Shown: in pieces, positions 1-8,401 of the stretch
Layout of the letters: each line of letters starts with the position of its first letter
How positions within the stretch are numbered: the first letter of the stretch is position 1
Assembly (NCBI GenBank): GCA_958295495.1
Contig: OY282352.1
Span: 1,550,001-1,614,000, forward strand
Direction of reading: 5' to 3'
DNA from: an uncultured Latescibacterota bacterium
GTDB lineage: Bacteria; Latescibacterota; UBA2968; UBA8231
DNA: 64,000 nt
Translations under genes and position numbers: made by a program
Notes under the pieces: model-generated
What the model was told of the DNA's origin: nothing
Databases searched by the model: none
Seen by the model: the letters and a program-made list of their open reading frames with translations, nothing else

Positions 1-104
1 GCACCCTATACTCGGATGCCATGGGGGCTGCCGGCAGCGGTGCCGACACCTATGTGGGCATGGTCGAAAGCAATGTAAACACCATTGTGGAAGCCTTGCG
101 ATGA
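1..104 (+). CDS. Metal ABC transporter substrate-binding protein, C-terminal end (partial)
   Basis: Only the last 33 codons are inside the window, read in the frame starting at base 3 and ending at TGA 102-104. The residues LYSDAMG followed by [20 protein letters not shown] match the usual C-terminus of ZnuA/TroA-type periplasmic zinc/manganese-binding lipoproteins. The stop overlaps the start of the ATPase gene (ATGA), so the two are translationally coupled members of one uptake operon. The metal cannot be decided from this fragment. Confidence 0.8.
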   Translation, partial: TLYSDAMGAAGSGADTYVGMVESNVNTIVEALR

Positions 105-871
105 GCGTTCTCCATCCCATCCAGATCCACGACATGACCATTGCCTACCACAAAAAGCCAGCGCTGTGGGACGTAGATCTCGATGTGCCCGAAGGGCAGC
201 TCGTGGGCATCATTGGTCCCAACGGCTCGGGCAAAAGCACCATGCTCAAGGCCATTATGGACCTCGTACCCAAGGCGTCGGGGTGGGTCAAGATCTACGG
301 CAAGGACTACGGCCAAATGCGCAAGATCATCGGCTATGTGCCACAGCGCGAGTCCGTGGATTGGGACTTCCCCATCAGCGCGCTCGACGTGGTGCTGATG
401 GGGCGCTACGGCCATGTAGGGTGGATGCGGCGACCGCGCAAGGAGGATCGCCGCTTGGCTTGGGCGGCCCTCCACGAGGTGGGCATGGCCCCCTTTGCCG
501 AGCGGCAGATTAGCCAGCTATCGGGCGGCCAGCAGCAGCGAATTTTTCTCGCCCGCGCCCTAGCCCAACAGGCCCGCATCTACATCATGGACGAGCCGTT
601 TGCCGGCGTGGATGCGGCGACCGAGCGCGCGATCATCGCCAGCTTGGTCGCCCTGCGCCAACAGGGAAAAACCATCTTGGTCGTGCATCACGACTTGCAA
701 ACCGTAACCGAATACTTCGATTGGGTCATCATGCTCAACATGCGGGTCGTGGCGTCCGGCCCAACCCGCGAGGTCTTTACCGACGACAACCTGCAAAAGA
801 CCTACGGGGGCCGGTTGACCGTGCTCTCGCAGGCCGCCCAAGCCATGGCCGAGCAGCGGCGCGAGGGCTGA
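101..871 (+). CDS. Zinc/manganese-type ABC transporter ATP-binding protein (ZnuC/TroB-like)
   Basis: A 256-residue cytoplasmic ATPase that would power metal import through the two downstream permeases. Walker A is GPNGSGKST (about residues 40-48), the signature is LSGGQQQR (about 140-147) and Walker B with the catalytic glutamate is IYIMDEP (about 161-167), followed by a switch histidine in VVHHDL. Length is normal for the ABC metal-importer family. It overlaps the binding-protein stop by ATGA and is followed 2 bp later by the first permease, so it is a tight operon. Substrate (Zn, Mn or Fe) is inferred only from the family. Confidence 0.93.
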   Translation: MSVLHPIQIHDMTIAYHKKPALWDVDLDVPEGQLVGIIGPNGSGKSTMLKAIMDLVPKASGWVKIYGKDYGQMRKIIGYVPQRESVDWDFPISALDVVLMGRYGHVGWMRRPRKEDRRLAWAALHEVGMAPFAERQISQLSGGQQQRIFLARALAQQARIYIMDEPFAGVDAATERAIIASLVALRQQGKTILVVHHDLQTVTEYFDWVIMLNMRVVASGPTREVFTDDNLQKTYGGRLTVLSQAAQAMAEQRREG

Positions 872-873
872 CG

Positions 874-2202
874 ATGCTAGTCGAAAACGCTCTGCGCTTC
901 TTGAGCTTGGCCGACGCCAACGTGCGCTTCGTGCTCTTAGGCTCCCTGCTGATTGGCGCGACCGGCGGGTTGCTGGGGTCGTTTGCGGTGTTGCGGCGGC
1001 GGAGCCTCGTCGGCGACGCGCTGGCGCACGCGGCCCTGCCCGGGGTGGCGTTGGCCTATCTGTGGACTGGGAGCAAGGCCCTGCCGGTGCTGCTGACGGG
1101 TGCGGCGATTTCCGGGGTGCTCGGGGTGTTGGTGATGCAGTTCATCATCAACTTTACCCGCGTCAAAGCGGATTCGGCCATTGGCATTGTCCTGTCGGTA
1201 TTTTTCGGCGTGGGGATCGTGCTGTTGACCCACGTTCAGCGGGTCGGCACGGGCAATCAGAGCGGCTTGGACAAGTTCCTCTTTGGGCAGGCGGCCTCGC
1301 TGGTGGATGACGACCTGCGCGTCATGAGCGTACTGGCCGGCCTTATCATCCTCGCGGTGGCCTTGTTTTTTAAGGAGTTCAAGGCCCTGATTTTCGACGC
1401 GGACTTCTTGCAGACTCTCGGCTACTCGGCCCGCTGGACCGACGCCTTGCTGATGGGGCTGATCGCCCTGACGGTGATCGTGGGCTTGCAGGCCGTAGGC
1501 GTGGTGCTGATTGCGGCCATGCTCATTACGCCGGCCGTGGCGGCTCGCTTTTGGACCGAGCAACTGCACAAGATGGTGCTGCTCGCCGCTGCTTTTGGGG
1601 GCTTGTCTGGGGTCGTCGGCACCTTCATCAGTGCCTTGGTGCCGCGAGTTCCCACCGGCCCGGTCATGGTACTCATCGCCACCTTGTGCTTTGTGGTGTC
1701 GGCTCTTTTCGCGCCGCGGCGGGGGGTGTTGGCGCGGTGGCGCAGGCTGCGGCATAACAGCCGCCGCGAGAGCCAGCAGCACTTTCTGCGCGCCTGCGTC
1801 GAGCTGCAAGAAAAGCTGGCGACGAGCCGCCCCTTGGCCGTGGAGGAGCTGGCCATTGAGATGGGCCTGCCGCCGGACCGGGTCAAACACCTCGGGCGGC
1901 AGCTTGCCGACAAGAGGCTGGTCTCCCAGCAGGACGGGCGTTTCGCCCTGACGGCTCTAGGCACGGAGGAAGGGCTTTTCGTGGTTAAATCGCACCGCCT
2001 GTGGGAGCACTATTTGTATTATCGGGCCATACTCGACGCCGATCACGTGGACCGGCCCGCCGACGAAGTCGAGCACTTGCTGACGCCGGAAATCATTGCC
2101 CAGCTAGAGGACATCCTCCAGCGCGAGCAAGGGCTGGACCCGGCCCAGATCGTCAATATCCACGGCACCGGCAGCCACTACCGCCGGGGAGGCCGCGAAT
2201 GA
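874..2202 (+). CDS. Metal ABC transporter permease fused to a DtxR/MntR-like C-terminal domain
   Basis: The start chosen is ATG 874, two bases after the ATPase stop, giving 442 residues; the frame is open further upstream but inside the ATPase gene. Residues 1 to about 290 are an ABC-3 type multi-spanning permease (repeated hydrophobic segments, the cytoplasmic GDALAHAALPG coupling region). The remaining ~150 residues are soluble: a winged-helix-like stretch (LAIEMGLPPDRVKHLGRQL, about 325) and then a segment resembling the DtxR/MntR metal-binding and dimerisation domain (SHRLWEHYL, about 372, then DHVDRPADEVEHLL). Ordinary ZnuB/TroC permeases are about 270-300 residues, so this is a permease-regulator fusion. 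It ends in an ATGA overlap with the next permease. Confidence 0.9.
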   Translation: MLVENALRFLSLADANVRFVLLGSLLIGATGGLLGSFAVLRRRSLVGDALAHAALPGVALAYLWTGSKALPVLLTGAAISGVLGVLVMQFIINFTRVKADSAIGIVLSVFFGVGIVLLTHVQRVGTGNQSGLDKFLFGQAASLVDDDLRVMSVLAGLIILAVALFFKEFKALIFDADFLQTLGYSARWTDALLMGLIALTVIVGLQAVGVVLIAAMLITPAVAARFWTEQLHKMVLLAAAFGGLSGVVGTFISALVPRVPTGPVMVLIATLCFVVSALFAPRRGVLARWRRLRHNSRRESQQHFLRACVELQEKLATSRPLAVEELAIEMGLPPDRVKHLGRQLADKRLVSQQDGRFALTALGTEEGLFVVKSHRLWEHYLYYRAILDADHVDRPADEVEHLLTPEIIAQLEDILQREQGLDPAQIVNIHGTGSHYRRGGRE

Positions 2203-3482
2203 TCGAAGGGGCCTTCTGGATTGTGCTCACTGGCGCGTTGGTCACCGCGTCCTGTGGCCTGTTGGGCACCTTCTTGGTGCTGCGCAAAATGTCGCTGTTG
2301 GGCGATGCTTTGAGCCACGCCGTGCTGCCGGGGATTGCCGTGGCCTTCCTGATGTCGGGCAGCCGCGCGGTGCTGCCGATGTTTTTGGGTGCGGCCGCCT
2401 TCGGCTTGATGACTGCGCTGTTGGTCGAGTTGTTTCACCGGCGGTGGCGCGTACAAGAGGACGCGGCCATCGGCATTGTGTTTACCGCACTTTTCGCGCT
2501 GGGCGTGGTGATCATTACCGCGTATGCCGGCCAAGTAGATCTCGATCAGGAGTGCGTGCTCTACGGCGAGATCGCCTATACCCCTTGGGATTTGTTGCTG
2601 TGGGGAGATAAGTCGCTGGGGCCGCGGCCGGTGTGGATATTGGGCGCGGTGCTGGCGATTAATCTGACTGTGATCGCGCTTTTTTACAAAGAATTCAAGA
2701 TTTCCGCGTTCGATCCGGCCATGGCCATGTCGGTGGGGATCAACGCCACGCTGATGCACTATCTCTTGATGGGGTTGGTCGCGCTGACGACGGTGGCGTC
2801 GTTTGAGTCCGTGGGCGCGATCTTGGTCGTGGCCATGCTGATCGTGCCCGGGGCCGCGGCCTATCTGTGGAGCGACCGGCTCATCGCGGTGCTGGGGTTG
2901 GCCGTGGTCTTTGGAATGGCCGCGGCCGTGGCGGGTTACTTTTTGGCCAGCTTCTGGAACAGCTCCATCGCCGGCGCCATGGTGGTGGTCATCGGCGGGA
3001 TATTCCTCTTTTCTCTGCTTTTTTCGCCCAATCAAGGCGTGCTGGCGCGGGTCTATCAGCGCGTACGGCTGTCGCTACAAGTGGCGCAAGATCACATGCT
3101 GCTCGCGCTGGTGCGGCGCGAGGAGACAGCCGCCGAGCGCACTGGGCTGCGGCCGGCCGAGCTAGTGGCGGCCGCGGCTGTTTGGGGCCTGCTGGCGCGG
3201 CTGGCGTTTGGCAACCTGCGGCGGCGGCAACTGCTGAGCGAGGCGAATGGCTTGGTCGAATTGTCTGCCAAGGGCCAACAAACCGCGCTGCGCCTGTTGC
3301 GCAATCACCGGCTTTGGGAGACCTATATGAGCCATCTGGGCCTGCCCGAAGACCACGTCCACGACCCGGCCGACGCGATTGAGCACTTTATCGGCGGCGA
3401 ACTGGCCGCCGAGTTGGGCGCGGAAATCAGCGACGAGCAGGACCCGCAGGGCAAGCAAATCCCGCCCTCTCCCTCTAATTGA
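2199..3482 (+). CDS. Second metal ABC transporter permease with DtxR-like C-terminal domain
   Basis: A 427-residue protein starting at ATG 2199, overlapping the previous stop. Residues 1 to about 285 form a second ABC-3 permease, again with the GDALSHAVLPG coupling loop, so the importer probably uses a TroC/TroD-like heterodimer. The C-terminal 130 residues repeat the soluble regulator-like arrangement (NHRLWETYM about residue 367, then DHVHDPADAIEHF), but the helix-turn-helix half is less obvious than in the first permease. The paired fusions suggest that metal occupancy of these domains gates transport; that is inference. Downstream is a TonB-like gene 13 bp away. Confidence 0.88.
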   Translation: MIEGAFWIVLTGALVTASCGLLGTFLVLRKMSLLGDALSHAVLPGIAVAFLMSGSRAVLPMFLGAAAFGLMTALLVELFHRRWRVQEDAAIGIVFTALFALGVVIITAYAGQVDLDQECVLYGEIAYTPWDLLLWGDKSLGPRPVWILGAVLAINLTVIALFYKEFKISAFDPAMAMSVGINATLMHYLLMGLVALTTVASFESVGAILVVAMLIVPGAAAYLWSDRLIAVLGLAVVFGMAAAVAGYFLASFWNSSIAGAMVVVIGGIFLFSLLFSPNQGVLARVYQRVRLSLQVAQDHMLLALVRREETAAERTGLRPAELVAAAAVWGLLARLAFGNLRRRQLLSEANGLVELSAKGQQTALRLLRNHRLWETYMSHLGLPEDHVHDPADAIEHFIGGELAAELGAEISDEQDPQGKQIPPSPSN

Positions 3483-3495
3483 TGCCGAGGCCAGC

Positions 3496-4095
3496 ATGAT
3501 CCGGCTGAAAAGCAAAGAGGCAGACCTCAAGCGCACCTATGCGCGGGATTTGTGGGCTGCGGTGGGGTTCGTGGTCCTGTTACTCGCCGCAGTGGTGGCG
3601 ATTGATCCGCAGATTGTGTTCGACGCGAATAGGCCCGGGCAACGGCCCGCGACCATCGAGTTGGAACTCGTTCCTGAGACCGAGATGCGGCGGCCCTTGC
3701 CGCGGCCGATCCGGCGCATTGAGCCGGTGGCGTACGCGACGCCCGTGCGCGAGCACAAACTGCCGCGGCCCGTGGTGGTGACCGAGTTTCCTTTGGAGGG
3801 GGAAGTGGAGGCCGCGGAGTTGTGGATGGTGGAGCAGCCGCCGAAAGTGCTTGCGAGGGTTCTACCGGCCTATCCCGACAGTGCGCGGAGAGCACTGGTG
3901 GAGGGCAAGGTCTTTGCGCGGGTGTTGGTGGGGCGACAGGGGCGGGTAGAGCACATCGACCGCATCGAGGGGCCGCAGGTCTTCCAGCGCGTGGTGGCGC
4001 AGGCCGCCAAGGCTTGGGAGTTCGCGCCGGCCGTGCAAAACGACCGCGCCGTTCCGGTGTGGGTCAGCTTGCCGTTTGTGTTCGAGCTGGAGTAA
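3496..4095 (+). CDS. TonB-like energy transducer (TonB C-terminal domain protein)
   Basis: A 199-residue protein starting at ATG 3496. One N-terminal membrane anchor (about residues 16-36, LWAAVGFVVLLLAAVVAI) is followed by a Pro/Arg-rich periplasmic linker and a TonB C-terminal domain (about 110-199: VLPAYPDSARRALVEGKVFARVLV, then a Val/Phe-rich end). TonB proteins transmit proton-motive force to outer-membrane receptors. Its position at the end of the metal-uptake operon suggests a link to outer-membrane metal import, although no receptor or ExbBD genes are in the window. The C-terminus overlaps no gene; the convergent YciH-like gene ends next to it. Confidence 0.8.
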   Translation: MIRLKSKEADLKRTYARDLWAAVGFVVLLLAAVVAIDPQIVFDANRPGQRPATIELELVPETEMRRPLPRPIRRIEPVAYATPVREHKLPRPVVVTEFPLEGEVEAAELWMVEQPPKVLARVLPAYPDSARRALVEGKVFARVLVGRQGRVEHIDRIEGPQVFQRVVAQAAKAWEFAPAVQNDRAVPVWVSLPFVFELE

Positions 4096-4419
4096 TCAGC
4101 CGCCAGCGCGCTTGGCCTGATAGCCGCGCTTGGCTAGCTCGGCCAGTACGACATCCACTTTGTCCCCCTGAATTTCTATTACGCGATCGACGACCGACCC
4201 GCCGCTGCCGCATTTGCGCTTGAGTTCGGAGGCGAGGGCCTTGAGTTCGGAGGCGGACAGCCGCAGGCCCGAGATGGTGGTCGCGGTCTTGCCGGCACGG
4301 CCCTTTTTCTCGCGGCGCACGCGGGCGATGCCGTCGCCGGTGGGGGCGGCAGCTCGCTTTTTCGGCTGCGGTACGCGGCCGGTATCAGAGGAATACACGA
4401 GGCGGCTATTTTTGGCCAT
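4096..4419 (-). CDS. yciH: SUI1/eIF1-like translation factor, YciH family
   Basis: A 107-residue basic protein. The N-terminal half is Lys/Arg-rich and probably flexible. The C-terminal half (about 40-107) is the eIF1/SUI1 fold: ATTISGLRLSASELKALASELKRKCGSGGS followed by EIQGDKVDVVLAELAKRGY, close to the conserved GTGG and QGD elements. The YciH family resembles the translation start-fidelity factor eIF1; its bacterial role is poorly understood. The start overlaps the 3' end of the upstream PhyH gene by 14 bp, so both are probably on one transcript. It converges on the tonB-like gene with no spacer. Confidence 0.88.
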   Translation of the reverse strand: MAKNSRLVYSSDTGRVPQPKKRAAAPTGDGIARVRREKKGRAGKTATTISGLRLSASELKALASELKRKCGSGGSVVDRVIEIQGDKVDVVLAELAKRGYQAKRAGG

Positions 4420-5224
4420 GATTGGGATTCTCCATGCCGCGTCCCGCCGCCCGCCGCTCTTGGACTACGCCCAAGGTCTCGTCGCGCCACGCCGCAAATT
4501 CGTCGGTATCTACTGCGTCGTGCAGGGTCGCTCTTTTGGCGTAGGGCACGTAGTTGCCGATGTGCCATAGCGTGTTGCGGTAGAGGCAGAAGTCGCCGGC
4601 GTCGAGGAAGAGTTGCCGGGCACCGGGCATACTCTGTACATAGCTGCGGCAGGTCCACTCGCGCTCGGTGGCAGATTGTCCTTTGAGATCGGGCGTGGCA
4701 ATGGGGCGCTCGGGAAAGCGCGCTACTTCGCCCGGCAGGTCGCGGCGCAGGTGGCTGCCGGGGACGACCCAAGTACACGAGTCGGCGTACAGGGCGCAGT
4801 TGACTTGGTTGAAGTAGCGGTCGTCGGCAAAGTGCTCGTCCCAGCGCGCCAAGTCCAAGCCGGGCATATTGTCGCGCCAGTCGCGGTGCCAGTGGGTACA
4901 CCACGGCCACTCGGCTGGCTCAAAGAGCACGCCCATGACCTGCGGGCCGCCGACGCGGAAATCCGGCGAGAGCAAGCGGTGCAGTGCGTCATTGAGCGCC
5001 GGGAGCGCGGCGTAGTCGGCAAAAGGCTGCTGGTCGAGCGGGAAGTCGGCAAGCGGCTGCAAGCGCTGGGCTTGAGGGCCGCGCTGCTGGCGGGCCAAGA
5101 CCCGGGCCTCGTCGCAGGCTCGGCGTAGGTCGGCGACCAAGGAAAGCGGTAGGAGTTGGCCGAAGACCGTGTAGCCCTGAGTGCGGTACTCGTGGATGTG
5201 GCGGTCGGAGAAGGCAAAGGCCAT
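4406..5224 (-). CDS. Phytanoyl-CoA dioxygenase family protein (PhyH)
   Basis: A 272-residue Fe(II)/2-oxoglutarate-dependent oxygenase of the PhyH/EctD type. The iron triad is visible as HRD in THWHRDWRDN (about residue 140) and a distal histidine in the region after DAGDFCLYRNTLWHIGNY (about 225), followed by an arginine that could hold 2-oxoglutarate. The N-terminus (YRTQGYTVFGQLLP) is the usual PhyH opening. Substrate is unknown; the family hydroxylates varied small molecules. It lies 9 bp downstream of a second PhyH gene on the same strand and overlaps yciH. The two copies are diverged rather than recent duplicates. Confidence 0.88.
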   Translation of the reverse strand: MAFAFSDRHIHEYRTQGYTVFGQLLPLSLVADLRRACDEARVLARQQRGPQAQRLQPLADFPLDQQPFADYAALPALNDALHRLLSPDFRVGGPQVMGVLFEPAEWPWCTHWHRDWRDNMPGLDLARWDEHFADDRYFNQVNCALYADSCTWVVPGSHLRRDLPGEVARFPERPIATPDLKGQSATEREWTCRSYVQSMPGARQLFLDAGDFCLYRNTLWHIGNYVPYAKRATLHDAVDTDEFAAWRDETLGVVQERRAAGRGMENPNHGQK

Positions 5225-5233
5225 GACGTGGTC

Positions 5234-5944
5234 TCACACGTGCCCCACGTGAAAGCCTTGGGGCGGCTCGAAGTGCTTGGCGCGTTTGCCGATATAGTGG
5301 CAGATAAAACTGCGCCGCCAGCGGTCGGCGGTCTGGTTGGGATAGGAGCCGTGGATGGTCTTGCCGTCGAAGAAGAGGCCGTCGCCCGGACCCATGTCGA
5401 GGCCGACGATTGCGGCCCCGGGAGGTAGCTGGCTCTGAGCGCGGGTAAAAGAGACGCGGGTGTCGGCCTTTTCAACGGGCCGGAGTTGGCCGTGCGAGCC
5501 GGGGACGACGACCATCTGGCCCACGGCGGCGTCGGACGAGTCGAGGGCGATCCACAAGCCGATCAGCGGCTCGGTGGTGATGTACTGCTCGTCTTGATGT
5601 AAGCCTTGGCCGCGGCCGCCGGGCGGCTTGAAGTAGAGCATGGTCTGGCACAGGAGTGGGGCGTCGTCGATGAGTTGTTCGACCGCGGCGAGCAGATCGG
5701 GGCGGGTAGCCCAAGTGGCACTGGCGGGGTCCCAGTCGTGCATGTTGATCATGCGCGGATAGGCGTGGTTGGGGTCTTCGGGCCGGTCGTCAGTACCACC
5801 GCTGTCGCCCGGGTGGGGGCCTTGGGCGCGCAGTTCCATGTAGTGGTCAATCATGGCCGCGGCTTGGTCGGGCGCGAACACCCCCGGCACGGTGAGGTAG
5901 CCTTGGTCGCGGTAGGATTGTACTTGGGTGGTGTTGAGGTTCAC
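5234..5944 (-). CDS. Phytanoyl-CoA dioxygenase family protein (PhyH)
   Basis: A 236-residue Fe(II)/2-oxoglutarate oxygenase. The sequence opens with the family's SYRDQGYLTVPGVFAPDQ and shows the HxD iron ligands in LHQDEQYI (about residue 120), the distal histidine in FFDGKTIHGSYPNQT (about 200) and the following Arg (RWRRSF). The GD before that (GPGDGLFFDG) is typical. It is the first gene of a minus-strand set with a second PhyH and yciH. Substrate cannot be told from sequence. Expression would start in the 169-bp gap shared with the divergent brnT gene. Confidence 0.9.
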   Translation of the reverse strand: MNLNTTQVQSYRDQGYLTVPGVFAPDQAAAMIDHYMELRAQGPHPGDSGGTDDRPEDPNHAYPRMINMHDWDPASATWATRPDLLAAVEQLIDDAPLLCQTMLYFKPPGGRGQGLHQDEQYITTEPLIGLWIALDSSDAAVGQMVVVPGSHGQLRPVEKADTRVSFTRAQSQLPPGAAIVGLDMGPGDGLFFDGKTIHGSYPNQTADRWRRSFICHYIGKRAKHFEPPQGFHVGHV

Positions 5945-6113
5945 GGCGGGCTACTTCCTAAGTGATGAGCGTCTGCGCCGTAACTTAGCGAACATGGTCC
6001 CGGGTTTCAACCGGGCCGCGGCTCACTCAACCCTAGCCGGGTATTGCTGGCGGGAGAATTGGTCCATTTTTCCATGTATTGACGTTGTATATACGGCCTC
6101 CTATCTTAGCTCT

Positions 6114-6413
6114 ATGGATGTTCGCTGTGTTCTCCAAGGCGTCCTGTTTGAGTGGGACGCCGACAAGGCTGCGGCCAATCTCAAAAAGCATCGGGTCTCT
6201 TTTGAAACGGCCTGCGAAGTATTTTTTGATCCGTTTGTCTATCACTTAGGTAAAGAGCAAAGCGTCGGTGAGCACCGAGAAACCCTTATCGGCATGACCC
6301 TTGAATGGAATGTTCTCTATGTCGGCTATACCGAACGCCAAGGCGATGTTTTTCGCCTCATTTCGGCCCGTCCTACCACTGGAATAGAGAGGCGGTATTA
6401 TGAAGAGCAGTGA
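6114..6413 (+). CDS. brnT: BrnT family ribonuclease toxin
   Basis: A 99-residue protein when started at ATG 6114; upstream in-frame codons do not look coding. It shows the BrnT pattern: FEWDADKAAANLKKHRVSFETA near the N-terminus, a Phe-Asp region (VFFDP), then ERRETL-like GEHRETLIG and the terminal RLISARPTTGIERRYYEEQ (RxISAR..ERR.YE). BrnT is a RelE-fold ribonuclease neutralised by BrnA. The stop lies inside the next gene (14-bp overlap with brnA), the standard toxin-first order. No strong ribosome-binding site is visible before the ATG. Confidence 0.9.
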   Translation: MDVRCVLQGVLFEWDADKAAANLKKHRVSFETACEVFFDPFVYHLGKEQSVGEHRETLIGMTLEWNVLYVGYTERQGDVFRLISARPTTGIERRYYEEQ

Positions 6414-6681
6414 CTTGAAAAAGCGGCTCCGGCAAGATCGGGCGATGGTTCCGGTCAGTATCCGCATGCCTGAAGATGTGGTGGAAGACCTCAAGCGCAT
6501 TGCGCCGCAGTTGGGGTTTTCTGGCTATCAGCCATTGATCCGCGCTTATGTGGGCCAAGGCCTGCGGCGGGATTTAGTGCGTTTAGAATCGCCGCCGAAC
6601 TTAGCGTCCCTCATCGAGAGTTTGCGTCGGCACGGAGTGCAGGACGAGATCATCGCTGAAGCGATTGCCGAAGCCGGGTAA
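6400..6681 (+). CDS. brnA: BrnA-like antitoxin
   Basis: A 93-residue partner of brnT, overlapping its 3' end by 14 bp and preceded by AGAGGCGG. The middle (MVPVSIRMPEDVVEDLKRIAPQ...GYQPLIRAYVGQGL) matches the ribbon-helix-helix DNA-binding part of BrnA antitoxins. The remaining tail (about 60-93) is predicted helical and would bind the toxin. BrnA normally represses its own operon; the 169-bp gap upstream of brnT is the likely operator region, but I could not identify the operator sequence. Confidence 0.82.
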   Translation: MKSSDLKKRLRQDRAMVPVSIRMPEDVVEDLKRIAPQLGFSGYQPLIRAYVGQGLRRDLVRLESPPNLASLIESLRRHGVQDEIIAEAIAEAG

Positions 6682-6690
6682 AAGCGCGGC

Positions 6691-7830
6691 TTACCATTCG
6701 GCCACGCGCTTTTTGGCGAAATAAGCCCGGTCCCACTCGGCCCCCCAGCCGGGTGCCGCTGGCGGCGCGATGTGGCCATCGCTGGGAAGTGGGGGATTGA
6801 GCAGGCCGATTTCGCGGCCGACTTCGTCTCGGCTGCCACCGGGGAAGTACTCGTAATAAGTGGTATTTTGCAGGGCGCAGACTAGGTGGGCGTGGACTAG
6901 GCCAAAAAGTCCGCCCGGGCCGTTGAGTTCAATGGTGGTTTGGTAGGCAGCGGCTAAATGGGCGAGTTTGAGGGTGGCCGTGGTGCCGTGACGGGCATTG
7001 GCGCGGACGAGGTCCGTGGCCCCGGCGCGAGCCCAAGCAATGCACAGCTCGTAGTCGTGCATCAGGGTCTCAAGGGCCATGACTGGTATGTTGAGTTCGG
7101 CGCACAGCGTTTGCAATCCCTCGAGGTCGCGGTCGGAAATCGCCTCCTCAAACCAGCCGTAGTTGAGTTCCTCCAGGGCGCGGCCAACGCGCAGGGCTTC
7201 GCGCAGGGTATAGGGGCTGCCGGCCGCGTCGTGCAACAGATCGACGTCCGGGCCGACGTGGGCGCGGATGGCACGCGACCACGCGATATTGGCGTCGGGG
7301 GGGCCGGACCAGTGGTCTTTGAGTGCCACAAATCCTGCTGCGAGCGCTTGGTCCGCCCCTTCTAAGGCGGCGTTGAGGCTGCCGGAGGGGAAGTTGTAAT
7401 AGGCCCGGCAGCGCGGACGCGCCCGGCCGATTAGCGCACAGACGGGAAGGCTGGCGGCTTGCCCGGCGATGTCCCAGAGGCAATTGTCGAAAGCCCCGTG
7501 CCAGCCCGGGCGCGAAAACAGCGAGCGGGTAGCCCAGCGCAGCTTGTCGTCGAGCCGCTCGCGGTCGAGCGGGTCTTGGCCGACGGCCATGATTCGCAGG
7601 GCCTTTAGTTCCTCGCGGCGCATGGTCTGGTAGCGGGCGTCGCCGACCGTGCAGATGCCCTCCAAGCCTTCGTCGGTCAGCACGTGCAGCACGTGGATCG
7701 GGGCCTCGGCGCGGCGGTGGCCGCAGGGTTGCCAGCGGGTGCGATGGCCGTAGGGGACGCGCTCTAGATCGAAGAGGGGAGTGGTAGCTCGGAGCTCAAA
7801 AACCGAGAGCTTAATGGCCGCGATTTTCAC
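6691..7830 (-). CDS. Mandelate racemase/muconate lactonizing enzyme family protein
   Basis: A 379-residue enolase-superfamily member. The N-terminal capping domain runs to about residue 120, and the barrel carries the usual metal-ligand style segments (VDLLHDAAGSPYTLREAL about 195-212; WFEEAISDRDLEGLQTL about 226; then VMALETLMHDYELC about 252). These enzymes abstract a proton alpha to a carboxylate, commonly in sugar-acid breakdown. Exact substrate is not readable. The gene stands alone, converging on brnA with a 9-bp gap. The N-terminus (KIAAIKLSVFELRATTPLFD) begins normally at ATG 7830. Confidence 0.86.
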   Translation of the reverse strand: MKIAAIKLSVFELRATTPLFDLERVPYGHRTRWQPCGHRRAEAPIHVLHVLTDEGLEGICTVGDARYQTMRREELKALRIMAVGQDPLDRERLDDKLRWATRSLFSRPGWHGAFDNCLWDIAGQAASLPVCALIGRARPRCRAYYNFPSGSLNAALEGADQALAAGFVALKDHWSGPPDANIAWSRAIRAHVGPDVDLLHDAAGSPYTLREALRVGRALEELNYGWFEEAISDRDLEGLQTLCAELNIPVMALETLMHDYELCIAWARAGATDLVRANARHGTTATLKLAHLAAAYQTTIELNGPGGLFGLVHAHLVCALQNTTYYEYFPGGSRDEVGREIGLLNPPLPSDGHIAPPAAPGWGAEWDRAYFAKKRVAEW

Positions 7831-7981
7831 AATCGGTTCCCTGTGTGGCCTGTTGGCAATACCAAAGGACGGCGGTCGGGTTGAAGGGGTACATCGGCGC
7901 GTTGCAGTCTAGCAGAATTTTTTGCGTCCTTTTCTGGTCGCTTGCGTCTTATTGGGTAAAGATATATGAAAGGAGCGAGTT

Positions 7982-8401
7982 ATGCGTTTGCAATTGGCCC
8001 TGAACGTCCGCGATTTGGATGAAGCCGTCGCTTATTACGGTGAACTTTTCAACGCCAAGCCTCACAAGCGGCACCCCGGTTATGCCAACTTTGCCATCGA
8101 TCAACCGCCGTTGAAGTTGGTGCTATTTGAGAATCGAGAGGCGGCAGAACGCCTCAACCATCTAGGCGTCGAAGCGTTTGCAGAAGCCGAGGTGAGCGAC
8201 GCCGAGCAACGACTGCGGAACGCAGGCATTTTGACCGAAGTGCAACGGAGCGAGACCTGTTGCTATGCGACACAGAACAAAGTCTGGTCGAGCGATCCGC
8301 AAGGCTTGCGTTGGGAGTGGTATCGCATCATCGATGACAAGCCGGCGGAGAGCGCCTGCTCCCCCCGCGATTCTGAAAAAAAAGATAGTTGCTGTGCATG
8401 A
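7982..8401 (+). CDS. arsI: ArsI/CadI-like VOC-family protein (C-As lyase-like)
   Basis: A 139-residue vicinal-oxygen-chelate protein, well placed after AAAGGAGCGAGTT. It begins RLQLALNVRDLDEAVAYY and carries ETCCYATQNKVWSSDPQGLRWEW, the adjacent Cys pair and the metal-ligand Glu context known in ArsI C-As lyases and the CadI group. A further CC sits at the extreme C-terminus (KKDSCCA). ArsI removes the methyl or aromatic group from trivalent organoarsenicals. No arsR or arsenite pump is nearby, which is unusual; instead it overlaps a sigma factor gene. The catalytic role is inferred from the Cys pair. Confidence 0.8.
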   Translation: MRLQLALNVRDLDEAVAYYGELFNAKPHKRHPGYANFAIDQPPLKLVLFENREAAERLNHLGVEAFAEAEVSDAEQRLRNAGILTEVQRSETCCYATQNKVWSSDPQGLRWEWYRIIDDKPAESACSPRDSEKKDSCCA

